Shown here: piece by piece, positions 9,502 to 17,378 of the stretch | Numbering within the stretch: the first letter of the stretch is position 1 | How the letters are laid out: each line of letters starts with the position of its first letter | DNA from: an uncultured Atopobiaceae bacterium | GTDB taxonomy: Bacteria; Actinomycetota; Coriobacteriia; Coriobacteriales; Atopobiaceae | Reading direction: 5' to 3' | Assembly: GCA_944322145.1 (NCBI GenBank) | Contig: CALUNW010000010.1 | Location: 1 to 64,000, forward strand | Length of the DNA: 64,000 nucleotides | Position numbers and translations under genes: made by a program | The notes under the pieces: generated by a model | Databases searched by the model: none | Told to the model about the DNA's origin: nothing | The model's input: only the letters and a program-made list of their open reading frames with translations

Positions 9502-9528
9502 GAACACTTGTTCTAGGAACAAGTGTTC
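9502..9528. promoter_or_regulatory. Tandem LexA-type (SOS) operators
   Basis: GAACACTTGTTC (9502-9513) and GAACAAGTGTTC (9517-9528) each fit the Gram-positive/actinobacterial SOS box GAAC-N4-GTTC and are mirror images of each other, so the whole block 9501-9529 is one perfect palindrome around TAG. They overlap a promoter made of TTGTTC (9508-9513), an 18-bp spacer and TATACT (9532-9537), so bound LexA would block it. Confidence 0.8.
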
Positions 9529-9535
9529 TGATATA

Positions 9536-9558
9536 CTCGAGACAGAGGACGTCTCGAG
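9536..9558 (+). other. Hairpin in the leader of the SOS-box gene
   Basis: CTCGAGAC (9536-9543) pairs with GTCTCGAG (9551-9558) around a 7-nt loop, directly before the ribosome binding site AGAGGAG (9557-9563) with which it partly overlaps. It could limit translation until melted; function is inferred from position only. Confidence 0.4.
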
Positions 9559-9571
9559 AGGAGTGGTAAGG

Positions 9572-9928
9572 ATGCGGGGGCAGCTGGTTGCGCAGTTTGA
9601 GAGCGCTGGGGACGAGCGGAGGATGTTCGTTGCCACGGAGGGCGAGAAGTTCGTCGTGCGGGAGGAGCTCTCCGGGCCGTCGGTGCTCGTGGCGTACGGC
9701 AAGGAGCGAAAGACGCTCTGCGTGAGCCTGGAGGCGGATGCCGTCTCGGCGCTGATAGCGACTGTCGGCTTTCTCGGGTCGGGAGACTCCCTGTGGGACT
9801 ATCTCGCGAGCGAGCGCCATGACATCGTCGACCTGATGGACCTCTGCGACCAGCGGCGGATACCCTACGAGTTCAGCTCCATCGACTCGAGCGGGGACTG
9901 CCAGCTCAGACCGGCTGCCGCGCGCTAG
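9572..9928 (+). CDS. Unknown 118-aa protein, probably SOS-inducible
   Basis: I do not recognise the family. The 118-aa product has no membrane helix, no signal peptide and no cysteine cluster; it is mixed acidic/basic with a central hydrophobic stretch (about 60-72). The ATG at 9572 has AGAGGAG eight bases upstream; a GTG three codons earlier lies inside that ribosome site and is unlikely. The promoter is covered by two LexA-type boxes, so DNA damage control is the best clue to its job: candidates are a division inhibitor or a repair accessory protein. No DNA polymerase or other repair gene follows. It converges with the GntR gene and both stops share one CTAG. Confidence 0.75.
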   Translation: MRGQLVAQFESAGDERRMFVATEGEKFVVREELSGPSVLVAYGKERKTLCVSLEADAVSALIATVGFLGSGDSLWDYLASERHDIVDLMDLCDQRRIPYEFSSIDSSGDCQLRPAAAR

Positions 9929-10632
9929 GCGCGCCTCACGTCAAATTCAAAAGAGTTGCTCTCGCCGCGGTAGGTGGCTATCGAGTACTCGACGGGCGCC
10001 CCTTCCGCGTTCCGTGCGACCGTGTGAAAGAGCAGCAGGGGGTCTCCCTGCTCGACGTCGAGGAGCGCGGCGGACGCGCTGTCGGCCTTGATTGCCTCGA
10101 GACGCCTGCGAGCGCTCACGACGGGTTCACCACACTCCTCCATCGCCGCATAGAGACTCGTTGTGTTGAAGTCAAAGGAAGAAAGACCGGGATAGGGGTC
10201 GCAGGGAATATAGCTCTCTACAAAGACGTTGGGGACGTCGTCGGCGTAGCGCAGGCGAACGAGGCGGTATACCTGGGCGCCCTTCTTTAGGGCGAGGGCG
10301 TTGGCCACCTCCTCGCTTGCCTCCTCGCTTCTGAAGACGAGCACGTTGGTCTTGGGCATGCGCCCGATGAGGCGCATCGCGTCCTCGAAGCTGCTGATAG
10401 CCATCGTGAACGACTGGTCCACCTTGGGCATCGTCACAATGGTTCCACGCCTGCGGCGCTTCTCGAGGTATCCCGCCTCGGAGAGCAGCTTGAGCGCATG
10501 GCGCACGGTGGGTCTGCTCACTCCGTAGATCTGGGCAAGTTCGATCTCGGAGGGTATGGTCTGCCCCTCGGGATAGGTGCCGTCCTTGATCTTGGAGAGA
10601 AGGTCTTCTCGGATGCTTTCGTAGAGGGTCAT
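9925..10632 (-). CDS. GntR/HutC-family transcription regulator with UTRA domain
   Basis: 235 aa. Residues about 1-70 form the GntR winged helix (IPSEIELAQIYGVSRPTVRHALKLLSEAGYLEKRRRRGTIV), and residues about 85-230 form a UTRA ligand-binding domain. HutC-type members usually bind a sugar or sugar phosphate that releases DNA. The start at MTLYESIRED is preferred because the fold begins there and GAGG lies eight bases upstream; an in-frame ATG 16 codons earlier lacks a ribosome site. It is divergent from deoC-manA-rmlD and two inverted repeats lie in the shared promoter region, so it probably controls that operon and itself. Confidence 0.9.
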   Translation of the reverse strand: MTLYESIREDLLSKIKDGTYPEGQTIPSEIELAQIYGVSRPTVRHALKLLSEAGYLEKRRRRGTIVTMPKVDQSFTMAISSFEDAMRLIGRMPKTNVLVFRSEEASEEVANALALKKGAQVYRLVRLRYADDVPNVFVESYIPCDPYPGLSSFDFNTTSLYAAMEECGEPVVSARRRLEAIKADSASAALLDVEQGDPLLLFHTVARNAEGAPVEYSIATYRGESNSFEFDVRRA

Positions 10633-10669
10633 AGCCTGGGCCTCGCATGCAGAATCTATGAACATACAT

Positions 10670-10714
10670 ATATGTGACATATTTAGAATAGCTTACTGGT
10701 ATGTTAGCAACATA
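10670..10714. promoter_or_regulatory. Two candidate GntR operators
   Basis: ATATGT-G-ACATAT (10670-10682) and TATGTT-AGC-AACATA (10700-10714) are two AT-rich perfect inverted repeats sharing the ATGT half-site. They lie between the divergent GntR gene and deoC, in otherwise GC-rich DNA, which is the expected place for autoregulatory operators. Confidence 0.55.
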
Positions 10715-10745
10715 TTAATCCCATGGGAAGTTGGAGGATGCACTC

Positions 10746-11456
10746 ATGAAGCGCTACACGCTCTATGACCTCGCCCGTCTCGTTGACCACACCAACCTGC
10801 ACGCCGATGCCACGCGAGCGGATATGGAGAAGCTCTGCGACGAGGCCAAGCGCTATCACTTTAGGATGGTCGCCATCAACTCCGTTCAGTCGAGGCTGTG
10901 CTCCGAGCTGCTCGCCGGGACGGACGTTCACGTTGGGGCCGCCATCGGATTCCCCCTCGGCCAGACCTCGATTGCGACCAAGGTGTTCGAGACGCGCGAC
11001 GCGATTGCAAACGGCGCCAACGAGATTGACTACGTCGTCAACCTCACCGAGGTCAAGGCCGGCAACTGGGACTACATCCGAGACGAGATGGACGGCATCG
11101 TCTCCGTCTGCAACGAGACGGCGGTGCCCTCCAAGGTCATCTTTGAGAACTGCCTGCTCACGCAGGACGAGAAGATCGCTCTCTGCGAAATTGCCAGCGA
11201 GGTGCTCCCCACCTTCGTGAAGACCTCCACGGGCTTCTCGACCGGCGGCGCCACGGTCGAGGACGTGCGTCTCATGCGCGAGCACGTGGACGCGCGCGTA
11301 AAGGTCAAGGCTGCCGGAGGCATCCGCACGGCGGACGACTTCCTCGCGATGGTGGCCGCCGGCGCCGAGCGCATCGGCTGCAGCGCGGGCGTGCCCATCA
11401 TGGAGGAGCTGGGGTCTCGCATGGAGGCCGAGGGCGTCGACTACTACGAGCTTTAA
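10746..11456 (+). CDS. deoC: Deoxyribose-phosphate aldolase
   Basis: 236 aa. It cleaves 2-deoxyribose 5-phosphate to glyceraldehyde 3-phosphate and acetaldehyde, feeding deoxynucleoside sugars into glycolysis. Class I aldolase signatures are present: VNLTEVKAG, the Schiff-base lysine in [14 protein letters not shown] and the second lysine in VKAAGGIRT. Start ATG chosen because GGAGG lies eight bases upstream. First gene of a run with manA-like and rmlD-like genes, all plus strand, separated by about 10 bases each. Confidence 0.97.
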   Translation: MKRYTLYDLARLVDHTNLHADATRADMEKLCDEAKRYHFRMVAINSVQSRLCSELLAGTDVHVGAAIGFPLGQTSIATKVFETRDAIANGANEIDYVVNLTEVKAGNWDYIRDEMDGIVSVCNETAVPSKVIFENCLLTQDEKIALCEIASEVLPTFVKTSTGFSTGGATVEDVRLMREHVDARVKVKAAGGIRTADDFLAMVAAGAERIGCSAGVPIMEELGSRMEAEGVDYYEL

Positions 11457-11466
11457 GGGGGCGAAG

Positions 11467-12417
11467 ATGGGACCTCTGCTGCTCAGGCCCAACTACATCT
11501 CACCTGTCTGGTCCGGGCCACGCATAAACGAGGCGCGCGGCATCTCCGGCGACGTGCCCTACGGTGAGTCGTTTGACGTCTCGGTGCACGAGGGGCTCGT
11601 CAACGTCGTGGAGGGCGGCCCGCATGACGGCACGCCGCTCGACGAGCTCGTGCGCGGCTTCGGGCGCGAGATCATGGGCGACCTCGCGGGAGAAGACGGC
11701 ATCATCCAGACGTTGGTGATGGACGCTGCGGAGAACCTGTCCGTGCAGGTCCATCCGGACGAGGCATATGCCCGCGAGCACGAGCACGACCACGAGAAGA
11801 CCGAGTCGTGGTATATCCTCGCCGCCGAGCCGGGCGCGTTCATCTACTGCGGGACAACGACCGACGACGTGGACGCCCTGCGCGCCGCGGCGGCGGACGA
11901 CTCCATCGGCGAGCGCTATGGCCGCAAGGTCCCGGTGAGCGAGGGTGACTTCGTCCTCATCCCGGCGGGAACGCTGCACGCCCTCGGGGCAGGCGTCTTC
12001 GCGCTCGAGGTGGGGAGCCCTGGCTTCAAGACCTACCGTATCTGCGACTGGGGCCGCGGGCGCGAGCTCCACGTAAGGCAGGGCTTTGACGTGCTGCGAA
12101 CGGAGTGCCGGCCCGAGCCCAACCGACTCGGCCCCTTTGATCCGTCAGGCCCGGCGGCCGTGCGCCGCGGCGTGACGCACCGACTGTTTGTCTCGGACGT
12201 CGTAGACGTGCGCGGGTCGTGGGAGCAGAAGATGGACGGTCGCTACGAGGTGCTCTCCTGCGTCGCTGGCACGGCGTGCGTGCGCACCGCGGAGGGGGAG
12301 GCCGAGCTCCCCTACACACGCTCTCTGCTCATGCCGGCAAGCGCGGGGTCATATGTCATCGAGGGGGCGTGCCGAGTGCTGCGCAGCTACGCCACGTGCC
12401 CGGGCGAGGTCTCTTAG
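11467..12417 (+). CDS. manA: Class I mannose-6-phosphate isomerase
   Basis: 316 aa, the short bacterial form. Cupin metal ligands are visible in VQVHPDE (about 93-99) and in PAGTLHALG, with the conserved KTESWYIL between them. It interconverts mannose 6-phosphate and fructose 6-phosphate using zinc. It lies between deoC and an rmlD-like reductase in one apparent operon, probably under the adjacent GntR regulator, which suggests a carbohydrate-utilisation or sugar-nucleotide role. The actual sugar is not deducible, so a related sugar-phosphate isomerase is possible. Confidence 0.88.
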   Translation: MGPLLLRPNYISPVWSGPRINEARGISGDVPYGESFDVSVHEGLVNVVEGGPHDGTPLDELVRGFGREIMGDLAGEDGIIQTLVMDAAENLSVQVHPDEAYAREHEHDHEKTESWYILAAEPGAFIYCGTTTDDVDALRAAAADDSIGERYGRKVPVSEGDFVLIPAGTLHALGAGVFALEVGSPGFKTYRICDWGRGRELHVRQGFDVLRTECRPEPNRLGPFDPSGPAAVRRGVTHRLFVSDVVDVRGSWEQKMDGRYEVLSCVAGTACVRTAEGEAELPYTRSLLMPASAGSYVIEGACRVLRSYATCPGEVS

Positions 12418-12428
12418 GAGGAAAAAGG

Positions 12429-13295
12429 ATGGAACGAATCCTGATCACGGGTGCTCGCGGCTATCTGGCGAGCCTGGCGCAGCTCTATAACGCGGGACGC
12501 TACGAGTTCGTGCGCGTCTCGCACACAGACGTCGACTTCTGCGACCCCAAGGGCGTCGAGAGGTTCTTCCGCGCAGCGGACTTCGATGTCTGCCTGCACA
12601 TGGCGGCCGACGCCACGACGGCCCACTGCGAGCAGGATCCGGAGGGCACGCATCGCGTGAACACCGAGTCGGCAATCGCCATCGCCCGCGTGTGCCACGA
12701 GCGGGGCAGGCGTGTCGTCTTCATCTCCACCGAGCAGTGCTTCAACGCAAGTCCCGGAGGGGCGCCCTTCGCGGAAGACGACGAGCAGGCGTCGACCACG
12801 CGCTACGGCCAGCAGAAGATGGAGGCTGACGCCTGGATCCGCGAGCATGTGGACGACTACCTCATCCTGCGCTTCTCATGGATGTTCGGCCTGGCCCTGC
12901 CGGGCGTGAAGCCCTCGCCCAACATCCTCACCAACGTGTTGTCGGTCCTGCGCTCGGGGGAGCCGGCCGCCTTCCGCGTGCACGAGCGCCGCAACATGAC
13001 CTACGCCCAGCGTTTTGCCAGCCAGCTGCCGCAGATTCTCGCGCTGCCGAGCGGGGCATACCACTTCGCTAGCCAGAACGGCCTCACCACCTACGAGACA
13101 GCGCGCCTGGTCGCCGAGCGTCTGGGCTGCCCCGCCGCCGAGGTCGACCGTCTCATCCTGCCGGACGAGAAGACCTATGCCGAGCGCCCGCGCGACTTCC
13201 GCCTGGCGTCGGACAAGATCCAGGCCGCGGGCATCGAGCTCGGCACCTTTGAGGAGGACCTGGACCTGTGCCTGCGCGACTTTGGTCTCGCATAG
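12429..13295 (+). CDS. SDR-family sugar-nucleotide reductase, RmlD-like
   Basis: 288 aa. The N-terminus ILITGARGYLA is a Rossmann GxxGxxx loop; STEQCF and a YxxxK pair (YGQQKME) supply the catalytic Tyr/Lys of extended SDR enzymes. Overall it resembles RmlD dTDP-4-dehydrorhamnose reductases and related NAD-dependent epimerases. Start ATG follows AGGAGG. No rmlA/B/C genes are nearby, so a rhamnose role cannot be claimed; it is the last gene of the deoC-manA run and may act on another sugar. Confidence 0.8.
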   Translation: MERILITGARGYLASLAQLYNAGRYEFVRVSHTDVDFCDPKGVERFFRAADFDVCLHMAADATTAHCEQDPEGTHRVNTESAIAIARVCHERGRRVVFISTEQCFNASPGGAPFAEDDEQASTTRYGQQKMEADAWIREHVDDYLILRFSWMFGLALPGVKPSPNILTNVLSVLRSGEPAAFRVHERRNMTYAQRFASQLPQILALPSGAYHFASQNGLTTYETARLVAERLGCPAAEVDRLILPDEKTYAERPRDFRLASDKIQAAGIELGTFEEDLDLCLRDFGLA

Positions 13296-13328
13296 CGTCG
13301 CGACGGCAGGCTCTTCTCGCCTGAGCCC

Positions 13329-13460
13329 GCGCCCATCGAGTGCGGTCTGGCCCGCACTCGATGGGCGCACTTGAAGACGTTGCGCAAGAAGCGGCTCGCA
13401 CTTGATGAGCACACCGTCCAAGGCCGCCCGCACTTGTTGCCCGCACTCGTGAGCGCGGGC
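13329..13460. repeat. Intergenic palindrome and GAGTGCGGGC-type repeats
   Basis: GCGCCCATCGAGTGCGG (13329-13345) and its exact inverse (13352-13368) form a 17-bp stem with a 6-nt loop but no T-run. Further CGCACT(T/C) units follow to 13460, including AAGAAGCGGCTCGCACT (13387) shared with the gap at 7668. Same repeat family as at 7634-7860. Nothing coding is seen in this gap. Confidence 0.6.
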
Positions 13461-13473
13461 AACTCAAACGCAA

Positions 13474-13497
13474 AAGGGGCTCCCGAAGGAGCCCCTT
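13474..13497 (-). terminator. Intrinsic terminator of tRNA-Arg
   Basis: Read on the minus strand AAGGGGCTCC pairs with GGAGCCCCTT around TTCG and runs into TTTTG. Confidence 0.85.
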
Positions 13498-13505
13498 AGT
13501 TTGCG

Positions 13506-13582
13506 TGGTGCGGCGTATAGGATTCGAACCTATGACGCCCTGATTCGTAGTCAGGTCCTCTATCCAGCTGAGGTAACGCCGC
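13506..13582 (-). tRNA. tRNA-Arg (ACG)
   Basis: Acceptor GCGGCGT/ACGCCGC, encoded CCA at the 3' end, D-loop AGCTGGATAG, T-loop GTTCGAA. The anticodon stem CCTGA/TCAGG closes CTACGAA, giving anticodon ACG, which after deamination to ICG reads CGU/CGC/CGA. Confidence 0.96.
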
Positions 13583-13675
13583 GTGCAGTTGAGAATAATG
13601 CCACGTGCCTCCGTGCCCGTCAAGTGAGAATCGAAAAAATGTTGGAGATGTGGGGAGAAGGTCCTCAAACGAGAA

Positions 13676-13709
13676 GGGCCCGCCCCGCATGCGGCGGGAC
13701 GGGCCCTGA
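13676..13709 (-). terminator. Hairpin terminator of tRNA-Ser
   Basis: On the minus strand AGGGCCCGtCCCGC pairs with GCGGGGCGGGCCCT and is followed by TCTCGTTT; the stem is long and the T-run is weak. Confidence 0.6.
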
Positions 13710-13715
13710 ACAGTC

Positions 13716-13807
13716 TGGCGGAGAGCTGGGGATTCGAACCCCAGATAGGATTTGCATCCTATACTCGCTTAGCAGGCGAGCACCTTCGGCCTCTCGGTCA
13801 GCTCTCC
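13716..13807 (-). tRNA. tRNA-Ser (GCT)
   Basis: Acceptor GGAGAGC/GCTCTCC with discriminator G and encoded CCA. The anticodon stem CTCGC/GCGAG closes a loop with anticodon GCT (minus strand of 13771-13773), reading AGC/AGU. The long variable arm TATAGGATGCAAATCCTAT is typical of tRNA-Ser. Confidence 0.96.
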
Positions 13808-13855
13808 GTGAACGGTGCTAGAGAATAATACCCCACAACGACGCAACTCACAACT

Positions 13856-14806
13856 TCAACGCACGAGGCGGGCGAGAAAAACCTCGTCCACGACGATGTC
13901 CTCGCGGTGCGCGGCGATCTTGTCCCATGAAAATGCCCCCACGAGCTCGTCGGGGCGGGCCTCGCATCCGGGGTCGGCGAGGCCGACTGCGCAGGCGAGC
14001 GACCCGACAATCTTCTCGGCAGGAACGCCGCGCTCGCGCAGCGCTCCGATGTCGAGGTCACGGTCGCGCTTGGCGAGGCGCCTCCCGTCGGGGGCGACGA
14101 GCAACGGCACGTGCCCGTACTCGGGAGGCTTCCAGCCGAGGAGCCGCGCCAGATAGGTCTGCCGCGCGCAGGAGGGCAGCAGGTCATGGCCGCGCACCAC
14201 CTGCGTGACGCCCATGAGGGCGTCGTCGACCACCACGGCGAGCTGGTAGGCAACCACGCCGTCGCTGCGGCGCACGAGAAAGTCGCCGCAGTCGCGCGCG
14301 AGGACCTCGCGGCGCGGGCCGTAGGCGAGGTCGCAGAACTCGACCGTCCCGGCGGGGTCGTCCTCGGCGGGCACGCGCAGGCGCAGCGAGGGCGGCCGGA
14401 CGGCCGAGCGCCGCGCGACCTCCTCCGCGGAGAGGCCCCGGCAGGTCCCGGGGTACACGAGCGCCCCGTCCGAGGCGTGCGGGGCGGATGCCGCGCGCAG
14501 GTCCGCGCGAGTGCAGAAGCAGGGGTAGAGTAGGTCCTTCTCGAAGAGGCGCTCAAGAGCCTCGGCATAGACGTCGCCGCGCTCGCTTTGCCAGTGTGGC
14601 CCCTCGTCCCAGGTCATGCCCAGCCACTCGAGATCGCGCATCAGCGCGTCGGCGACCCCGGGATGCTGGGCGCGCGGGTCGAGGTCCTCGATGCGCAGCA
14701 CGATCGAGCCGCCCTCCGCGCGGGCGGAGAGCCAGGCAATCAGTGCCGCGAAGACGTTGCCCAGGTGCATGCGGCCCGACGGCGTCGGCGCAAACCGTCC
14801 GCGCAC
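13856..14806 (-). CDS. gluQ: Glutamyl-Q tRNA(Asp) synthetase
   Basis: 316 aa, GTG start overlapping the stop of the upstream acetyltransferase gene (TAGTG). It is a truncated GluRS paralogue that attaches glutamate to queuosine in tRNA(Asp). Visible are the opening GRFAPTPSG, the HIGH-type HLGN, a zinc site of the CFC...YPGTC pattern and the KMSKS variant LAKRDRD. There is no anticodon-binding domain, which separates it from GltX. A QueT transporter gene at 26580 fits a queuosine-dependent cell. Confidence 0.92.
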   Translation of the reverse strand: MRGRFAPTPSGRMHLGNVFAALIAWLSARAEGGSIVLRIEDLDPRAQHPGVADALMRDLEWLGMTWDEGPHWQSERGDVYAEALERLFEKDLLYPCFCTRADLRAASAPHASDGALVYPGTCRGLSAEEVARRSAVRPPSLRLRVPAEDDPAGTVEFCDLAYGPRREVLARDCGDFLVRRSDGVVAYQLAVVVDDALMGVTQVVRGHDLLPSCARQTYLARLLGWKPPEYGHVPLLVAPDGRRLAKRDRDLDIGALRERGVPAEKIVGSLACAVGLADPGCEARPDELVGAFSWDKIAAHREDIVVDEVFLARLVR

Positions 14807-15456
14807 TAGAGCTCCTGCTCGTACACGTAGACGAAGAAGTCGTCGGTGGCGGGGTCGGCGCCCGGCCAAAAGGCCTGCGAGCGGCGGCGCAGCGCCTGGC
14901 GGAGACCCTTGTGCTCGTAGAAGCTCACGTCGCAGGCGTCGTCAGTGAGCAGGTGGTAGCCGGCGGCACCGGTCTCGCGCAGGTGCTCGAGCGCTGACGA
15001 GAAGAGCCTGCCGCCGATGCCCAGCCCCTTGGCGTCGGGGGAGACGATGAGCAGCTTGACGGTGGCGGCGGTGCCGGGCGCCCCCGTGGCGAGGTAGTCG
15101 GCCTCGAGCGCGGCCTCCTCCTCGACGCCGCTCATCTCCGTGCGGATGGCCTCCGCGAGCCCGGGGTCCTTCTCGGCCTCCTCGGTGAGGCGCTCCTCGA
15201 GCGCGACCCAGCCTCCGGCGATCGCCGCGCGCTCCCGCTCGGATAGCAGCACTGCCCCCATGATCTGGCCCCCGCGCTCCGCCACGAGCGACCACGTGGC
15301 CTGGGCGAGATAGTGGGCGAGCTCCACCCGCCCCGCCGCCTCCTGGGCGCGTGTCGGGAAGTCCGCGAGCCACGTCCTTCCCACGAGCTCCGCCAGGGGC
15401 TCGAAGTCCTTCTCGTCAAAGGGTCTAAAGGTCAACTCAGCATCTATTTGGGCCAT
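14806..15456 (-). CDS. GNAT-family N-acetyltransferase
   Basis: 216 aa. The acetyl-CoA site is seen in LLIVSPDAKGLGIGGRLFSSALEHL, followed by the motif B region (YHLLTDDACDVSFYEHKGLR). The substrate is unknown. Start ATG follows GGAGGA. It is divergent from purH with only 69 bp between the starts and is translationally coupled to gluQ by the overlapping TAGTG, though no functional link is known. Confidence 0.9.
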   Translation of the reverse strand: MAQIDAELTFRPFDEKDFEPLAELVGRTWLADFPTRAQEAAGRVELAHYLAQATWSLVAERGGQIMGAVLLSERERAAIAGGWVALEERLTEEAEKDPGLAEAIRTEMSGVEEEAALEADYLATGAPGTAATVKLLIVSPDAKGLGIGGRLFSSALEHLRETGAAGYHLLTDDACDVSFYEHKGLRQALRRRSQAFWPGADPATDDFFVYVYEQEL

Positions 15457-15525
15457 CTTGTCCTCCGGCTGCGGTATCGTAAGAGAGACGGTACAACATG
15501 TCGTCGTCAAACCCAAGGAGGGCAT

Positions 15526-17160
15526 ATGGCAGACACTCCCATCAGGCGGGCGCTCGTCTCGGTCACGGACAAGACGGGCGTGGTCGACTTCGTCAAGGCG
15601 CTCGAGGACGAGTTCGGCGTCGAGGTCATCTCGACGGGCGGCACCGCGCGCGTGCTCGAGGAGGCCGGCGTGCACGTCGTGCCCATCGAGCAGTACACGG
15701 GCTTCCCCGAGATGATGGACGGCCGAGTGAAGACCCTGCACCCCAAGGTGCACGGCGGCCTGCTCGCCCGCCGCGACAACGAGGCCCACATGGCCGAGGC
15801 GGCCGAGCACGGCATCGGCATGATCGACCTCGTCTGCGTGAACCTCTACGAGTTCGAGAAGACCGTTGCCAACCCCGACGTCACCTTCGACGACGCCATC
15901 GAGCACATCGACATCGGCGGCCCCTCCATGCTGCGCTCCGCGGCCAAGAACGCCGACTCCGTGACCGTGGTCTCCGATCCGGCCGACTACGACGAGATTC
16001 TCGAGGAGATGCGCGCCAACGACGGCTGCACCTCGCTCGAGCTGCGCCGCTACCTGCAGCTCAAGGTCTACGAGACCACTGCCAACTATGACGCCGCCAT
16101 CGCGATGTGGCTCGCCGACCGCTACGACGAGGACTTCGCCGACGAGGAGTGCGAGGACGAGCCCGCCCTGCCCGAGGAGCTCGGCCTCTACCTCGAGAAG
16201 GTCGACGACCTGCGCTATGGCGAGAACCCCCAGCAGTCCGCCGCGGTCTACCGCTTTGCGGACGACGAGGCTGCGGGCGCCTTCTCCTCCGCCAACCCCC
16301 TCGTGGGCGCCGAGCAGGTGCAGGGCAAGCCGCTCTCCTACAACAACTACCTCGACGCCGACGCCGCGTGGAACCTCGTGCGCGAGTTCGATGGCCCCGC
16401 CTGCGTGATCCTGAAGCACCAGAACCCCTGCGGCTCCGCCGTGGCCGACGACGTCACCTGCGCCTATGACCGCGCTTTCGCGTGCGACCCCAAGAGCGCC
16501 TTCGGCGGCATCATCGCCTGCAACCGTGAGGTGCCCCTCGAGCTCGTGGAGCACGCATTCGACGAGAACGGCCAGTTCGTTGAGGTCATCATCGCCCCGA
16601 GCTACACGCCCGAGGCGCTCGAGCGCATGGCCAAGCGCCCCAACCTGCGCGTGCTCGCCACGGGCGGCGCCGAGGGCCACGCGGCCTTTGAGCTGCGCAC
16701 CGTTGACGGCGGCGTGCTTGTTCAGAACGTGGACACGGTCTCCGAGGACCCGGCGACCTTCACCTGCCCCACGGAGCGCAAGCCCACGGACGCCGAGATG
16801 GAGGAGCTCATGTTCGCGTGGCGCGTCTGCAAGGGCGTGAAGTCCAATGCGATTCTGGTCTCCAAGGACAAGGCCGGCATCGGCATGGGCCCTGGTCAGC
16901 CCAACCGCGTTGACTCCGCGCTGCTTGCCTGCCAGCGCGCCGACGAGGCCTGCGAGCGCATGGGCGTCGAGAAGGGCGGCTATGCCTGCGCCTCCGACGC
17001 GTTCTTCCCGTTCCGCGACAACGTCGACGTGCTCGCTGAGCACGGCGTGACCTGCATCATCCAGCCCGGCGGCTCCAAGCGCGACGGCGAGTCCATCGAG
17101 GCCTGCAACGAGCACGGCATCGCGATGGTCTTCACCGGAAACCGCCACTTCCGCCACTAG
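15526..17160 (+). CDS. purH: Bifunctional AICAR formyltransferase / IMP cyclohydrolase
   Basis: 544 aa, normal for PurH. The N-terminal IMP cyclohydrolase domain (about 1-200) has [22 protein letters not shown] and [13 protein letters not shown]; the C-terminal transformylase domain has KHQNPCGSA and ends in the conserved [29 protein letters not shown]-type tail. It catalyses the last two steps of de novo IMP synthesis in the cytoplasm. Start ATG follows AAGGAGG. A REP-like hairpin abuts the stop codon. Confidence 0.98.
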   Translation: MADTPIRRALVSVTDKTGVVDFVKALEDEFGVEVISTGGTARVLEEAGVHVVPIEQYTGFPEMMDGRVKTLHPKVHGGLLARRDNEAHMAEAAEHGIGMIDLVCVNLYEFEKTVANPDVTFDDAIEHIDIGGPSMLRSAAKNADSVTVVSDPADYDEILEEMRANDGCTSLELRRYLQLKVYETTANYDAAIAMWLADRYDEDFADEECEDEPALPEELGLYLEKVDDLRYGENPQQSAAVYRFADDEAAGAFSSANPLVGAEQVQGKPLSYNNYLDADAAWNLVREFDGPACVILKHQNPCGSAVADDVTCAYDRAFACDPKSAFGGIIACNREVPLELVEHAFDENGQFVEVIIAPSYTPEALERMAKRPNLRVLATGGAEGHAAFELRTVDGGVLVQNVDTVSEDPATFTCPTERKPTDAEMEELMFAWRVCKGVKSNAILVSKDKAGIGMGPGQPNRVDSALLACQRADEACERMGVEKGGYACASDAFFPFRDNVDVLAEHGVTCIIQPGGSKRDGESIEACNEHGIAMVFTGNRHFRH

Positions 17161-17162
17161 GG

Positions 17163-17189
17163 GTTACGAAGGGACAGTCCCTTCGTAAC
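17163..17189. repeat. REP-like palindrome after purH
   Basis: GTTACGAAGGGAC (17163-17175), a single A and the exact inverse (17177-17189). It starts two bases after the purH stop. The centre GGGACAGTCCC recurs in the hairpins at 34775 and 60090. Confidence 0.7.
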
Positions 17190-17195
17190 ATCGGT

Positions 17196-17233
17196 GCGCC
17201 CCGGCAGACATGGTCCGCCGGGGCGCCTCTTGT
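17196..17233 (+). terminator. Hairpin, probable purH terminator
   Basis: GCGCCCCGGC (17196-17205) pairs with GCCGGGGCGC (17217-17226); the tail CTCTTGTG is only weakly T-rich. Confidence 0.55.
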
Positions 17234-17259
17234 GCCCGACAAGGGCCCCATCGTTGAAA

Positions 17260-17331
17260 AAACGCACATTCTCGCGTGGAAAAATATAAAATCCTGGAAA
17301 ACATGCCCTCACACATACAGAATGTGCGTTT
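17260..17331. repeat. Inverted-repeat element, copy 1
   Basis: AAACGCACATTCT (17260-17272) and its exact inverse (17319-17331) enclose a 46-nt AT-rich core (AAAAATATAAAATCCTGG). The motif CCGAGAAGAACCTC follows 24 bases later. Copy 2 has identical arms, near-identical spacing and the same follower. It lies just beyond the 3' end of the DUF559-like gene. Confidence 0.75.
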
Positions 17332-17378
17332 CCCAGAGCCGGTCGGGTGGAGCGGCCGAGAAGAACCTCCCGCCTGCG

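Noticed and set aside
12429-13295. dTDP-rhamnose biosynthesis gene rmlD
   Set aside because: No rmlA, rmlB or rmlC gene is present and the neighbours are deoC and manA, so only the reductase/epimerase family is claimed.
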